8,250 nt of DNA from Clostridia bacterium (GCA_017547995.1 JAFYNW010000074.1:1-8250); one strand, 5' to 3'. Counted from the first letter of the stretch, positions 1-6,422 are shown. Made by a program: numbers and translations. Notes: generated by a model not told the origin, from the letters alone.

Positions 1-3000
1 AGGCTGCTGTGTAACGAGAGAGTATGGACCTGTGGAACGAGCGTGAATCTTGTCGTCAACAAGATGAGCAAGCTTGAGGTAGTGCATGTAACCTACTGTA
101 ACAGGATTGTCGAATGGCTCACCTGTTCTGCCGTCGTAAAGGATTGTCTTGCCGTCTTCACGCAAGCCAGCTTCCTTGAGGAGGCCTCTGATATCTTCTT
201 CTGTTGCACCGTCGAATACTGGTGTTGCAACGTGGATACCGAGTGTCTTAGCTGCGTAGGAGAGGTGAGTTTCAAGAACCTGACCGTTGTTCATACGGGA
301 TGGAACGCCGAGTGGGTTAAGGCAGATATCAAGTGGTGTACCATCAGGAAGGAATGGCATATCTTCCTGTGGGAGAATTCTGGAAACAACACCCTTGTTA
401 CCGTGACGACCAGCCATCTTGTCACCAACGGAGATCTTTCTCTTCTGTGCGATATAGCAGCGTACTACCATATTTACACCTGGGGAAAGTTCGTCGCCGT
501 TAGCTCTTGTGAAGACCTTTACGTCAACAATGATACCGCTTTCACCGTGTGGAACGCGGAGGGATGTATCTCTTACTTCTCTTGCCTTTTCACCGAAGAT
601 AGCTCTGAGGAGTCTTTCTTCAGCTGTGAGTTCTGTTTCACCCTTTGGTGTTACCTTACCAACAAGGATATCACCGGAGTGAACTTCAGCACCGATACGG
701 ATGATACCGCGTTCGTCAAGGTCACGGAGAGCGTCTTCACCGACGTTTGGAATATCTCTTGTGATATCTTCAGGACCGAGCTTTGTATCGCGGGATTCGA
801 TTTCGTATTCTTCGATGTGAACGGATGTATAAACGTCATCGCGAACGAGGCGTTCGTTGATGAGGATAGCATCTTCGTAGTTGTAGCCTTCCCACATCAT
901 GAAGCCGATAAGAGGGTTCTTACCGAGGGAGATTTCACCCATGGATGTGGAAGGACCGTCAGCGATAACGTCGCCCTTCTTGACGATGTCACCTGCGTTT
1001 ACGATTGGATGTTCATTGATACATGTACCCTGGTTGGAACGAGCAAACTTTGTGAGCTTGTGAACCTGTGTACCAAGTGTATCGTACTTGATTGTGATTT
1101 CGTTGGACTGAACTCTTGTAACAACACCGTTGTCGAGAGCGAGAGGAACAGTACCGGAGTCAACAGCTGCACGGTATTCGATACCTGTTGCAACGATTGG
1201 AGCTTCTGTAATGAGAAGAGGAACTGCCTGACGCTGCATGTTAGCACCCATGAGAGCACGGTTGGCGTCGTCGTTCTGAAGGAATGGGATCATAGCAGTA
1301 GCAACGGAAACCATCATCTGTGGAGCAACGTCGATGAGGTCTACTCTGTCGCGTTCTACTTCGATGATTTCTTCACGGTAACGGCAAGTTACGCGGTCTG
1401 CCTTGATGCGGCCATCTTCGTCGAGTGGTTCAGTAGCCTGAGCTACGATGTATTCGTCTTCGATATCGGCTGTCATGTAACGTACTTCGCCTGTTACCTT
1501 ACCTGTTTCCTTATCGATAATTCTGTAAGGAGCTTCGATGAAGCCGTAATCGTTGATTCTTGCGTATGTTGCGAGGTAGGAGATAAGACCGATGTTCGGA
1601 CCTTCTGGAGTTTCGATTGGGCAGAGACGGCCGTAATGGCTGTAATGTACGTCTCGTACTTCGAAGTTAGCTCTGTCTCGGGAAAGACCGCCAGGACCGA
1701 GAGCAGACATACGACGCTTATGAGTAAGCTCGGAAAGTGGGTTTGTCTGATCCATGAACTGGGAAAGTGGAGAAGAGCCGAAGAATTCCTTGATAACAGC
1801 TGTTACAGGACGGATGTTAACAAGGGACTGTGGTGTTACTGTTGCGATGTCCTGAGTTGTCATTCTTTCGCGGATAACTCTTTCCATACGTGCAAAGCCC
1901 ATACGGAACTGGTTCTGCAAGAGTTCACCAACAGAGCGGAGACGACGGTTGCCGAGGTGGTCGATATCGTCCTTCTGACCTACGCCGAGAGCGAGGTTGT
2001 TGATATAGTTGATTGTTGCGAGGATATCATCTGGGATGATGTGCTTTGGAATGAGATTGTCGATGTTAGCCTTGATAGCTTCGATGAGAGCTTCACCTTC
2101 GAATGTTTCCATGAGTTCACGGAGAACGGAGAGGCGAACCTTTTCATTGATGCCGAGAGCTTCTTCATCACATTCAACAAAGTCAGAGAGCTTAACCATG
2201 CCGTTGGAGAAGACAACAACTTCCTTGCCGTCTACGTCGAGGATAGCACGGTTGATACCCATCTTTTCGAGCTCCTGAGCTCTTTCACGTGTGAGCACTT
2301 CGCCTGCTTCAGCTACGATTTCACCTGTCATTTCATTTACGAGAGGCTGCATGAGCTTCTTGCCGTTGAGGCGCTTCCAGATAGCCATCTTCTTGTTGAG
2401 CTTGTAACGGCCAACTGCGGAGAGGTCGTATCTCTTAGGGTCGAAGAAGAGACCGTTGATGAGGTTCTGAGCGGAATCCACTGTTGGTGGCTCACCAGGA
2501 CGGAGCTTCTTATAGATTTCAATGATAGCTTCTTCGTATGTCTTGACAGCCATGTCCTTGTCAAGAGTTGCGAGGATTCTTTCGTCTTCGCCGAAGAGTT
2601 CCTTGATTTCTGCGTCTGTTGTTACACCGATTGCACGGATGAAAGAAGTGATTGGAATCTTCTTGTTCTTGTCGATACGAACGTAGAAGATATCGTTGAT
2701 ATCTGTTTCGTATTCGATCCATGCGCCACGGTAAGGGATAACTGTTGCTGTGTAGGAAACCTTTTCAGGTCTGTCAAAGTTGAGAGCGTAGTATGCACCC
2801 GGTGAACGGACAATCTGGGATACAACTACACGTTCTGCACCGTTGATAACGAATGTTCCGCGTTCTGTCATACGCTGGAAATCGCCCATGAAGATTTCCT
2901 GTTCCTTGATTTCTTCTGTTTCCTTGTTGCGGAGTCTGATACGGACTCTGAGAGGAGTTGCGTAAGTTGCATCTCTTTCCTTACACTCAGCAACTGTGTA

Positions 3001-3222
3001 CTTAGGTGTGTTGTCAAGAGAATAGTCGAGGAAGGAGAGCTCAAGATTGCCTGTGTAGTCTGTAATAACACCTACGTCACGGAAAACTTCCTTGAGACCT
3101 TCGTCAATGAACCACTGGTATGATTTTTTCTGGACCTCGATAAGGTTAGGCATCTGCAAAATTTCATCGACTTTTGCAAAGCTTCGTCTTGTTTTACGGC
3201 CAACTTTTAATTCTTTTACCAC
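1..3222 (-). CDS. rpoB: RNA polymerase beta subunit, RpoB (C-terminus beyond the window)
   Basis: RpoB is the second-largest subunit of core RNA polymerase and forms one side of the active-site cleft, including the rifampicin pocket. Reading leftward gives 1074 codons without a stop, ending in STGPYSLVTQQP at the window edge. Firmicute RpoB is usually about 1190-1290 residues, so only the C-terminal end is missing. Visible landmarks are the N-terminal PNLIEVQKKSYQWF, the rifampicin region SSPLSQFMDQTNP (about 483-495) with H501 and S506 intact, the fork region RRMSALGPGG, CPIETPEGPNIGLI, and GDKMAGRHGNK (933-943). The lysines of that last motif, K935 and K943, correspond to E. coli K1065 and K1073 near the initiating nucleotide. 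The GTG at 3222 is chosen because GGAG lies 7 nt upstream and the protein then begins MVKELKVG, as in relatives. The overlapping ATG at 3224 hits TAA at once. Oddities are proline at the position of E. coli Q510 and MNNGQ where MNIGQ is usual. rpoC is expected just left of the window. Confidence 0.98.
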   Translation of the reverse strand, partial: MVKELKVGRKTRRSFAKVDEILQMPNLIEVQKKSYQWFIDEGLKEVFRDVGVITDYTGNLELSFLDYSLDNTPKYTVAECKERDATYATPLRVRIRLRNKETEEIKEQEIFMGDFQRMTERGTFVINGAERVVVSQIVRSPGAYYALNFDRPEKVSYTATVIPYRGAWIEYETDINDIFYVRIDKNKKIPITSFIRAIGVTTDAEIKELFGEDERILATLDKDMAVKTYEEAIIEIYKKLRPGEPPTVDSAQNLINGLFFDPKRYDLSAVGRYKLNKKMAIWKRLNGKKLMQPLVNEMTGEIVAEAGEVLTRERAQELEKMGINRAILDVDGKEVVVFSNGMVKLSDFVECDEEALGINEKVRLSVLRELMETFEGEALIEAIKANIDNLIPKHIIPDDILATINYINNLALGVGQKDDIDHLGNRRLRSVGELLQNQFRMGFARMERVIRERMTTQDIATVTPQSLVNIRPVTAVIKEFFGSSPLSQFMDQTNPLSELTHKRRMSALGPGGLSRDRANFEVRDVHYSHYGRLCPIETPEGPNIGLISYLATYARINDYGFIEAPYRIIDKETGKVTGEVRYMTADIEDEYIVAQATEPLDEDGRIKADRVTCRYREEIIEVERDRVDLIDVAPQMMVSVATAMIPFLQNDDANRALMGANMQRQAVPLLITEAPIVATGIEYRAAVDSGTVPLALDNGVVTRVQSNEITIKYDTLGTQVHKLTKFARSNQGTCINEHPIVNAGDIVKKGDVIADGPSTSMGEISLGKNPLIGFMMWEGYNYEDAILINERLVRDDVYTSVHIEEYEIESRDTKLGPEDITRDIPNVGEDALRDLDERGIIRIGAEVHSGDILVGKVTPKGETELTAEERLLRAIFGEKAREVRDTSLRVPHGESGIIVDVKVFTRANGDELSPGVNMVVRCYIAQKRKISVGDKMAGRHGNKGVVSRILPQEDMPFLPDGTPLDICLNPLGVPSRMNNGQVLETHLSYAAKTLGIHVATPVFDGATEEDIRGLLKEAGLREDGKTILYDGRTGEPFDNPVTVGYMHYLKLAHLVDDKIHARSTGPYSLVTQQP

Positions 3223-3229
3223 ATTTTCA

Positions 3230-3233
3230 CTCC
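3230..3233 (-). promoter_or_regulatory. rpoB ribosome binding site that decides the GTG start
   Basis: Read on the minus strand, GGAG is followed by seven bases (TGAAAAT) and then GTG at 3222. The nearby ATG (3224-3222) is out of frame and followed directly by TAA, so this site supports GTG as the true start. Confidence 0.8.
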
Positions 3234-3285
3234 GTTCTTTATTAGAATACGCCTGGCGGCGTTGTTGCTTTTCGCAATTTTAGTA

Positions 3286-3314
3286 TTGCATTTTCACGGA
3301 AAACTTGCTATAAT
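3286..3314 (+). promoter_or_regulatory. Candidate rightward promoter P1 inside the rpoB leader
   Basis: TTGCAT (3286-3291), a 17-nt spacer and TATAAT (3309-3314), with an extended -10 (TGCTATAAT). Transcription would start near 3321 and run rightward, antisense to the first part of the rpoB leader, then through the other promoters towards the M42 peptidase gene. The -10 block (TTGCTATAAT then CTTTG) is echoed at 3397-3416, as if a short promoter segment had been duplicated. The -35 box is imperfect, so confidence is moderate. Confidence 0.5.
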
Positions 3315-3363
3315 AACTTTGCAATAGATTTGAGCGTGGTCTTCCATACTAATGCAATTATGA

Positions 3364-3392
3364 ATTATATCACAACACTTGACATTAGTCAA
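3364..3392 (-). promoter_or_regulatory. rpoB promoter (TTGACT, 17 nt, TATAAT, extended -10)
   Basis: On the minus strand the -35 box TTGACT lies at 3392-3387 and the -10 box TATAAT at 3369-3364, with a 17-nt spacer and an extended -10 (TGATATAAT). Transcription would begin near 3357, giving rpoB a leader of about 135 nt. The -35 box lies inside the spacer of the rightward promoter at 3379-3407, so the two sites are interlocked. Spacing and match are near ideal; function is inferred from sequence only. Confidence 0.85.
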
Positions 3393-3407
3393 TAGTTTTG
3401 CTATAAT
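3379..3407 (+). promoter_or_regulatory. Perfect-consensus rightward promoter P2
   Basis: TTGACA (3379-3384), exactly 17 nt, then TATAAT (3402-3407), with an extended -10 (TGCTATAAT). This is a full match to the housekeeping sigma consensus. Transcription should start near 3414. It is interlocked with the leftward rpoB promoter: the -35 boxes form the inverted repeat TTGAC-ATTA-GTCAA (3379-3392). Two terminator hairpins follow within 90 nt, so the product is either a short RNA or an attenuated leader of the peptidase operon. Confidence 0.85.
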
Positions 3408-3436
3408 TTTCTTTGATTTTTTATTTTGAATGTTTT

Positions 3437-3468
3437 CCCTGCTGATTTTCAGCGGGGATTTTTTATTT
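3437..3468 (+). terminator. Intrinsic terminator T1, just after promoter P2
   Basis: Stem CCCTGCTG (3437-3444) pairs with CAGCGGGG (3450-3457) through eight pairs including one T-G, around the loop ATTTT. The tract ATTTTTTATTT follows directly. It lies only about 25 nt after the predicted start of P2 transcription and would release an RNA of roughly 50 nt. Confidence 0.7.
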
Positions 3469-3505
3469 CCCCGGGTATTTTGCTATTGAATACGCCGGGG
3501 TTTTA
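3469..3505 (+). terminator. Second tandem terminator hairpin T2
   Basis: CCCCGG (3469-3474) pairs with CCGGGG (3495-3500), extended inward by GTATT/AATAC with one bulged G, and followed by TTTTATTATA. The U run is short, so it may be partial. The CCCCG arm (3469-3473) can instead pair with CGGGG of T1 (3453-3457). That pairing would disrupt both terminators and is a possible antitermination switch. Promoter P3 overlaps its right half. Confidence 0.55.
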
Positions 3506-3514
3506 TTATATAAT
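3486..3514 (+). promoter_or_regulatory. Candidate promoter P3 for the M42 peptidase operon
   Basis: TTGAAT (3486-3491), 17 nt, TATAAT (3509-3514); predicted start near 3521. It is embedded in the T2 hairpin. It is downstream of both terminators, so it could drive the peptidase operon regardless of termination at T1 and T2. The -35 has four of six consensus bases. Confidence 0.55.
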
Positions 3515-3520
3515 AATGTA

Positions 3521-3652
3521 TAATGAATAGTCTGCGGACAGGACTTCCTCAAAAAAAATATTTTTCGCCCTGCCGCTGCCTTTCACCCTGATTTTTTTCT
3601 CAGGGCAGATTTCTTTTGAAATTACAATAATATAATATAAAGGAGAACTATT
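3521..3652 (+). promoter_or_regulatory. Structured 5' leader of the M42 peptidase operon
   Basis: About 130 nt of non-coding leader. GCGG-a-CAGG (3534-3542) pairs with CCTG-CCGC (3569-3576) around a loop holding a self-complementary A-run/T-run. A second hairpin CCCTGA/TCAGGG (3586-3591 with 3600-3605) follows. GCCCTG (3567-3572) could pair with CAGGGC (3601-3606) instead, so the two hairpins can be mutually exclusive. The end carries AAAGGAG (3639-3645), 7 nt before ATG. I recognise no known riboswitch. Function of the folds is inferred. Confidence 0.4.
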
Positions 3653-4732
3653 ATGGCTAACCTGAAACTTATCGAAGAAATCACTAACGCATTCGGTCCT
3701 TCCGGCTTTGAAGATGACGTTGTAAAGGTCATCAAGAACTGGTGCACAGAATTTGACGTTGAAAGCGATGCTATGCACAACGTTTTCATGCGTATGAAGA
3801 ACCACACAGGCAAGAAGCCTGTTATCATGCTCGACGCTCATCTCGATGAACTCGGCTTTATCGTTCAGCACATCAAGGCTAACGGTCTCATTTCCTTCGT
3901 AAGCCTCGGCGGCTGGGTTGCTACAAACGTTCCTGCTCACTCCGTTTACATCCGTAACCGCAAGGGCGAGCTCATCAAGGGTATCACAACATCCAAGCCA
4001 CCTCACTTCATGACAGACGCTGAAAGAGCAGCTAAGCTCGATATCGAAGGCATCTACATCGACGTCGGCGCAAGCTCCCGTGAAGAAGTTATGGAAGTAT
4101 TCGGCATCAACGTAGGCGACCCTATCATGCCTGACGTACAGTATGAATACAACGACAAGAACAATACACTTTTCGGTAAGGCATTCGACAACCGTATGGG
4201 TTGCTACTGCATCATCGAAACAATGAAGAAGCTCATCGAAGAAAACGACCTCTACGTTGACGTAGTAGGTGGCTTTGCAGCTCAGGAAGAAGTTGGCACA
4301 CGCGGTGCTCAGGTAACAGCTAACACACTCGTGCCTGACCTTGCTATCGTATTCGAAGGCTCTCCTGCAGACGACCTTTACCGTGGTCCTTGCGAATCTC
4401 AGGGCGCTCTCAAGCACGGCACACAGATCCGTCACATGGATGCAAGCTACATCAGCAACCCTGAATTCATCGCTCTCGCTAAGGAAGTCGGCGACAAGAA
4501 CGGCATCCCTTATCAGTGCGCAGTACGCCGCAGAGGCTCCACAGACGCAGGCAAGATTCACCTCTTCGCAGGCAAGAACATCCCATGTCTCGTTCTCGGT
4601 ATCCCATGCCGTTACGTTCACACACATTACAACTGGTGCGCTGAAAGCGATATCGACGCTACAGTAAACATGGCTGTTGAAGTTATCAAGGCTCTCTCCG
4701 AAGAATCCTACAACAAGATTTTCTTCAAATAA
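3653..4732 (+). CDS. M42-family metallo-aminopeptidase
   Basis: Dinuclear-metal aminopeptidase of family M42 (glutamyl aminopeptidase/FrvX/YsdC type). These are cytosolic tetrahedral complexes that trim N-terminal residues from peptides. The 359 residues match the usual length of about 340-360. Visible catalytic elements are H63 in DAHLDELGF with D65, bridging D179 in AFDNRMGC, general-base E212 and ligand E213 in QEEVGTRG, E235 in FEGSPADD, and the C-terminal ligand H323 in RYVHTHY. The fold opens typically with LIEEITNAFGPSGFE. The start is supported by AAAGGAG 7 nt upstream. It heads an operon with ung and a GNAT fusion gene. Codon choice is strongly biased: no TTA, CTA or TCA codon in the whole gene, as in rpoB, which suggests high expression. 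Substrate preference cannot be read from the sequence, so no gene symbol is given. Confidence 0.94.
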   Translation: MANLKLIEEITNAFGPSGFEDDVVKVIKNWCTEFDVESDAMHNVFMRMKNHTGKKPVIMLDAHLDELGFIVQHIKANGLISFVSLGGWVATNVPAHSVYIRNRKGELIKGITTSKPPHFMTDAERAAKLDIEGIYIDVGASSREEVMEVFGINVGDPIMPDVQYEYNDKNNTLFGKAFDNRMGCYCIIETMKKLIEENDLYVDVVGGFAAQEEVGTRGAQVTANTLVPDLAIVFEGSPADDLYRGPCESQGALKHGTQIRHMDASYISNPEFIALAKEVGDKNGIPYQCAVRRRGSTDAGKIHLFAGKNIPCLVLGIPCRYVHTHYNWCAESDIDATVNMAVEVIKALSEESYNKIFFK

Positions 4733-4735
4733 ATT

Positions 4736-5398
4736 ATGGTAAACATCGGTAACGACTGGGACAGCATTCTCGAAGGAGAATTCGATAAAGAGTATTATCT
4801 TAAGCTCCGTGATTTTCTCAAGACGGAATATAAGTCCCAGAAGATTCACCCTTCCATGTACGACATCTTCAATGCGTTGAAAAACACAGCGTACGAAGAC
4901 GTCAAGGTGGTTATTTTAGGTCAGGACCCTTATCACGGTGTCAATCAGGCTCACGGGCTTTCCTTCTCCGTACAGCATGGAGTTGCCGCCCCTCCTTCAC
5001 TTGTGAATATTTTCAAGGAATTGCGTGATGATATCGGCTTTGAAATCCCTGACCATGGCAATCTTACAAAATGGGCGCAGAATGGTGTGCTTCTGCTCAA
5101 CACAGTCCTCACTGTACGCGAAAGCAAGCCTAACTCCCACAAAGGTATGGGCTGGGAAGTTTTCACAGATACTGTGATTTCTCATCTCAACCGCAGAGAG
5201 AAGCCTATGGTATTTCTGCTCTGGGGTGCAAATGCCCGCAGTAAGAAAAAGCTTATCACAAACCCAAACCACCTTATTCTCGAAACCGTCCATCCTTCCC
5301 CGCTTTCTGCATACAACGGCTTCTTTGGATGCAAGCATTTCTCCAAAGCCAGAGCTTTTCTGCAGGAGCATGGCAGTGATATAGATTGGAGCTTATAA
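4736..5398 (+). CDS. ung: Uracil-DNA glycosylase, family 1
   Basis: Removes uracil from DNA as the first step of base excision repair. The 220 residues are the usual family-1 length. The water-activating motif GQDPYHG is at 62-68, with catalytic D64 and Y66. F77 stacks on uracil, LLLNTVLTV carries the specificity N122, and the Leu-loop HPSPLSA has H186. All family-1 signatures are intact, and their numbering is almost the same as E. coli Ung. The ATG follows the peptidase stop by 3 nt and has no convincing Shine-Dalgarno, so translation probably depends on coupling to the upstream gene. The stop overlaps the next gene's ATG. The association with a peptidase gene looks like operon convenience, not a shared pathway. 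Confidence 0.97.
   Translation: MVNIGNDWDSILEGEFDKEYYLKLRDFLKTEYKSQKIHPSMYDIFNALKNTAYEDVKVVILGQDPYHGVNQAHGLSFSVQHGVAAPPSLVNIFKELRDDIGFEIPDHGNLTKWAQNGVLLLNTVLTVRESKPNSHKGMGWEVFTDTVISHLNRREKPMVFLLWGANARSKKKLITNPNHLILETVHPSPLSAYNGFFGCKHFSKARAFLQEHGSDIDWSL
5388..5391 (+). promoter_or_regulatory. Ribosome binding site deciding the start of the GNAT fusion gene
   Basis: GGAG within the last codons of ung, 6 nt before the ATG at 5398. It supports that ATG over the in-frame TTG at 5386, which would place the GGAG inside the coding region. Confidence 0.7.
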
Positions 5399-6411
5399 TG
5401 AGAGAATATTTTCTGAAATCGGCACGTCTCGGCTTTTCCAACTGGCGTGAAGAGGACATCGACCTTGCACGTACTCTCTGGGGTGCACCTGACGTGACAA
5501 AATATATCTGTGCTACGGGTGTTTTCACAGAGGAGGATATTTCCGCAAGACTTGCAAAGGAGCTTTCCAATTTCAAGGAATTCGGTGTGCAGTATTATCC
5601 GATGTTTGACCTTGAAAGCGGTGAGTTTGCAGGTGTGGGTGGTTTCCGTCCGTATGATTTGGATAAGAATATCTATGAAATGGGCATCCATCTCCGCAAG
5701 CCTTTCCAGCGCGGTGGCTACGGCACAGAATTGGCTAAGGCACTCATCAATTACGGCTTTGGTGTGCTCGGCTTCTCTGCTATTTTCGGCGGACATCATC
5801 CAAACAATGAAGGCTCACGTGCGCTGACAAAGAAGCTTGGCTTCACGTATATCGGTGACGAATTCTATGAGCCTACGGGGCTTTATCATCCGTCATATAT
5901 GCTCAAGAGAAACGAATGGTCTGCGCCTGTAAGACGCAAGGACCGCGAGGTGACTGACTTTGACACCATCCTTTCGATTATCGACGAGTGCGAGGTTATG
6001 CACCTCGGTCTTTATGATGAAAAGGAGCCTATGTATCCTTACGTCGTGCCTGTCAACTTTGGCTATAAAGTAATTGACGGTGTTATCGAGCTTTATTTCC
6101 ACGGCGCGGTTGCCGGCAGAAAATACGAATTGCTCAATAAGAATGGCAAGTGTACTTTCCAGATGGAAGCACCGAGCGAAATCGTACTCAAGCACGAGCA
6201 TCGTGATATCACAACACGCTACCGCTCTGTTATGGGTAAGGCTGAAGTGAAGATGCTTGAGGGTGATGAAATCATCTCTGGTATTGAGGCCATCACCGAC
6301 AGACGCGAGGACACAGCAAAGTTCGACTGGAACAGAGCTGCCCTACCTCGCACAGCGGTTTTCAAGCTGACTGCCACATCGATAACAGCAAAAGCAAACA
6401 AGGCTGAATAA
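5398..6411 (+). CDS. GNAT acetyltransferase fused to a NimA-like FMN-binding split barrel
   Basis: A 337-residue two-domain protein. Residues about 1-172 are a GNAT fold of the RimJ/RimL-like type. QRGGYGTELA (104-113) is the acetyl-CoA loop and HPNNEGSRALTKKLGF (134-149) the second signature stretch. Residues about 178-330 match the pyridoxamine 5'-phosphate oxidase-like/NimA family. They begin VRRKDREVTD, continue with YVVPVNFGY (215-223), and have LYFHGAVAGRKYELL (232-246), expected to bind flavin phosphate. NimA-like proteins are linked to 5-nitroimidazole reduction, but most members have unknown substrates. ATG 5398 is chosen because GGAG lies 6 nt upstream and TAATG overlaps the ung stop. 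A TTG twelve bases upstream in frame lacks this support. The gene ends the operon and is followed by a terminator. The acetylated substrate is unknown; a detoxification role is only a guess. Confidence 0.88.
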   Translation: MREYFLKSARLGFSNWREEDIDLARTLWGAPDVTKYICATGVFTEEDISARLAKELSNFKEFGVQYYPMFDLESGEFAGVGGFRPYDLDKNIYEMGIHLRKPFQRGGYGTELAKALINYGFGVLGFSAIFGGHHPNNEGSRALTKKLGFTYIGDEFYEPTGLYHPSYMLKRNEWSAPVRRKDREVTDFDTILSIIDECEVMHLGLYDEKEPMYPYVVPVNFGYKVIDGVIELYFHGAVAGRKYELLNKNGKCTFQMEAPSEIVLKHEHRDITTRYRSVMGKAEVKMLEGDEIISGIEAITDRREDTAKFDWNRAALPRTAVFKLTATSITAKANKAE

Positions 6412-6422
6412 GTTTATATGAT

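Larger units (their letters stand above)
3223..3357 (-). promoter_or_regulatory. rpoB 5' leader
   Basis: This is the inferred untranslated leader between the predicted start of transcription and the GTG. Small inverted repeats are visible on the minus strand: GCAAT/ATTGC (3289-3285 with 3278-3274), TTGC-GAAAA-GCAA just after it, and CGCC-GCCA-GGCG near 3258-3247. The first two compete for the same bases. There is no clear U-tracted terminator and I recognise no riboswitch or ribosomal-protein leader. In many bacteria rpoB is read through from rplJL; here the leader and promoter suggest independent initiation. Confidence 0.45.

Noticed and set aside
43..2805. 920-codon plus-strand open frame
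   Set aside because: It is the codon-aligned antisense of rpoB. Its Cys/Val/Asp-rich product resembles no family, while the minus strand reads as clear RpoB.
3294..3347. 17-codon minus-strand upstream frame in the rpoB leader
   Set aside because: Its ATG is only about 10 nt from the predicted transcript start, lacks a ribosome binding site and has no attenuator layout after it; likely chance.
3519..3524. Second TATAAT after promoter P3
   Set aside because: The bases 17 nt upstream (CGGGGT) are not a -35; the TATAAT at 3509 has the better partner.
3631..3636. TATAAT just before the peptidase ribosome binding site
   Set aside because: No -35 at a workable distance, and the transcript would start within or after the Shine-Dalgarno.
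3506..4849. 447-codon minus-strand open frame
   Set aside because: Antisense shadow of the M42 peptidase gene, explained by codon bias; no ribosome binding site and an unlikely composition.
5386..5397. TTG start extending the GNAT fusion by four residues
   Set aside because: No ribosome binding site at the right distance; GGAG at 5388 serves ATG 5398, and TAATG coupling is typical.
5182..5799. 205-codon minus-strand frame across ung and the GNAT gene
   Set aside because: Overlaps two well-supported genes on the other strand, and I recognise no domain in its product.
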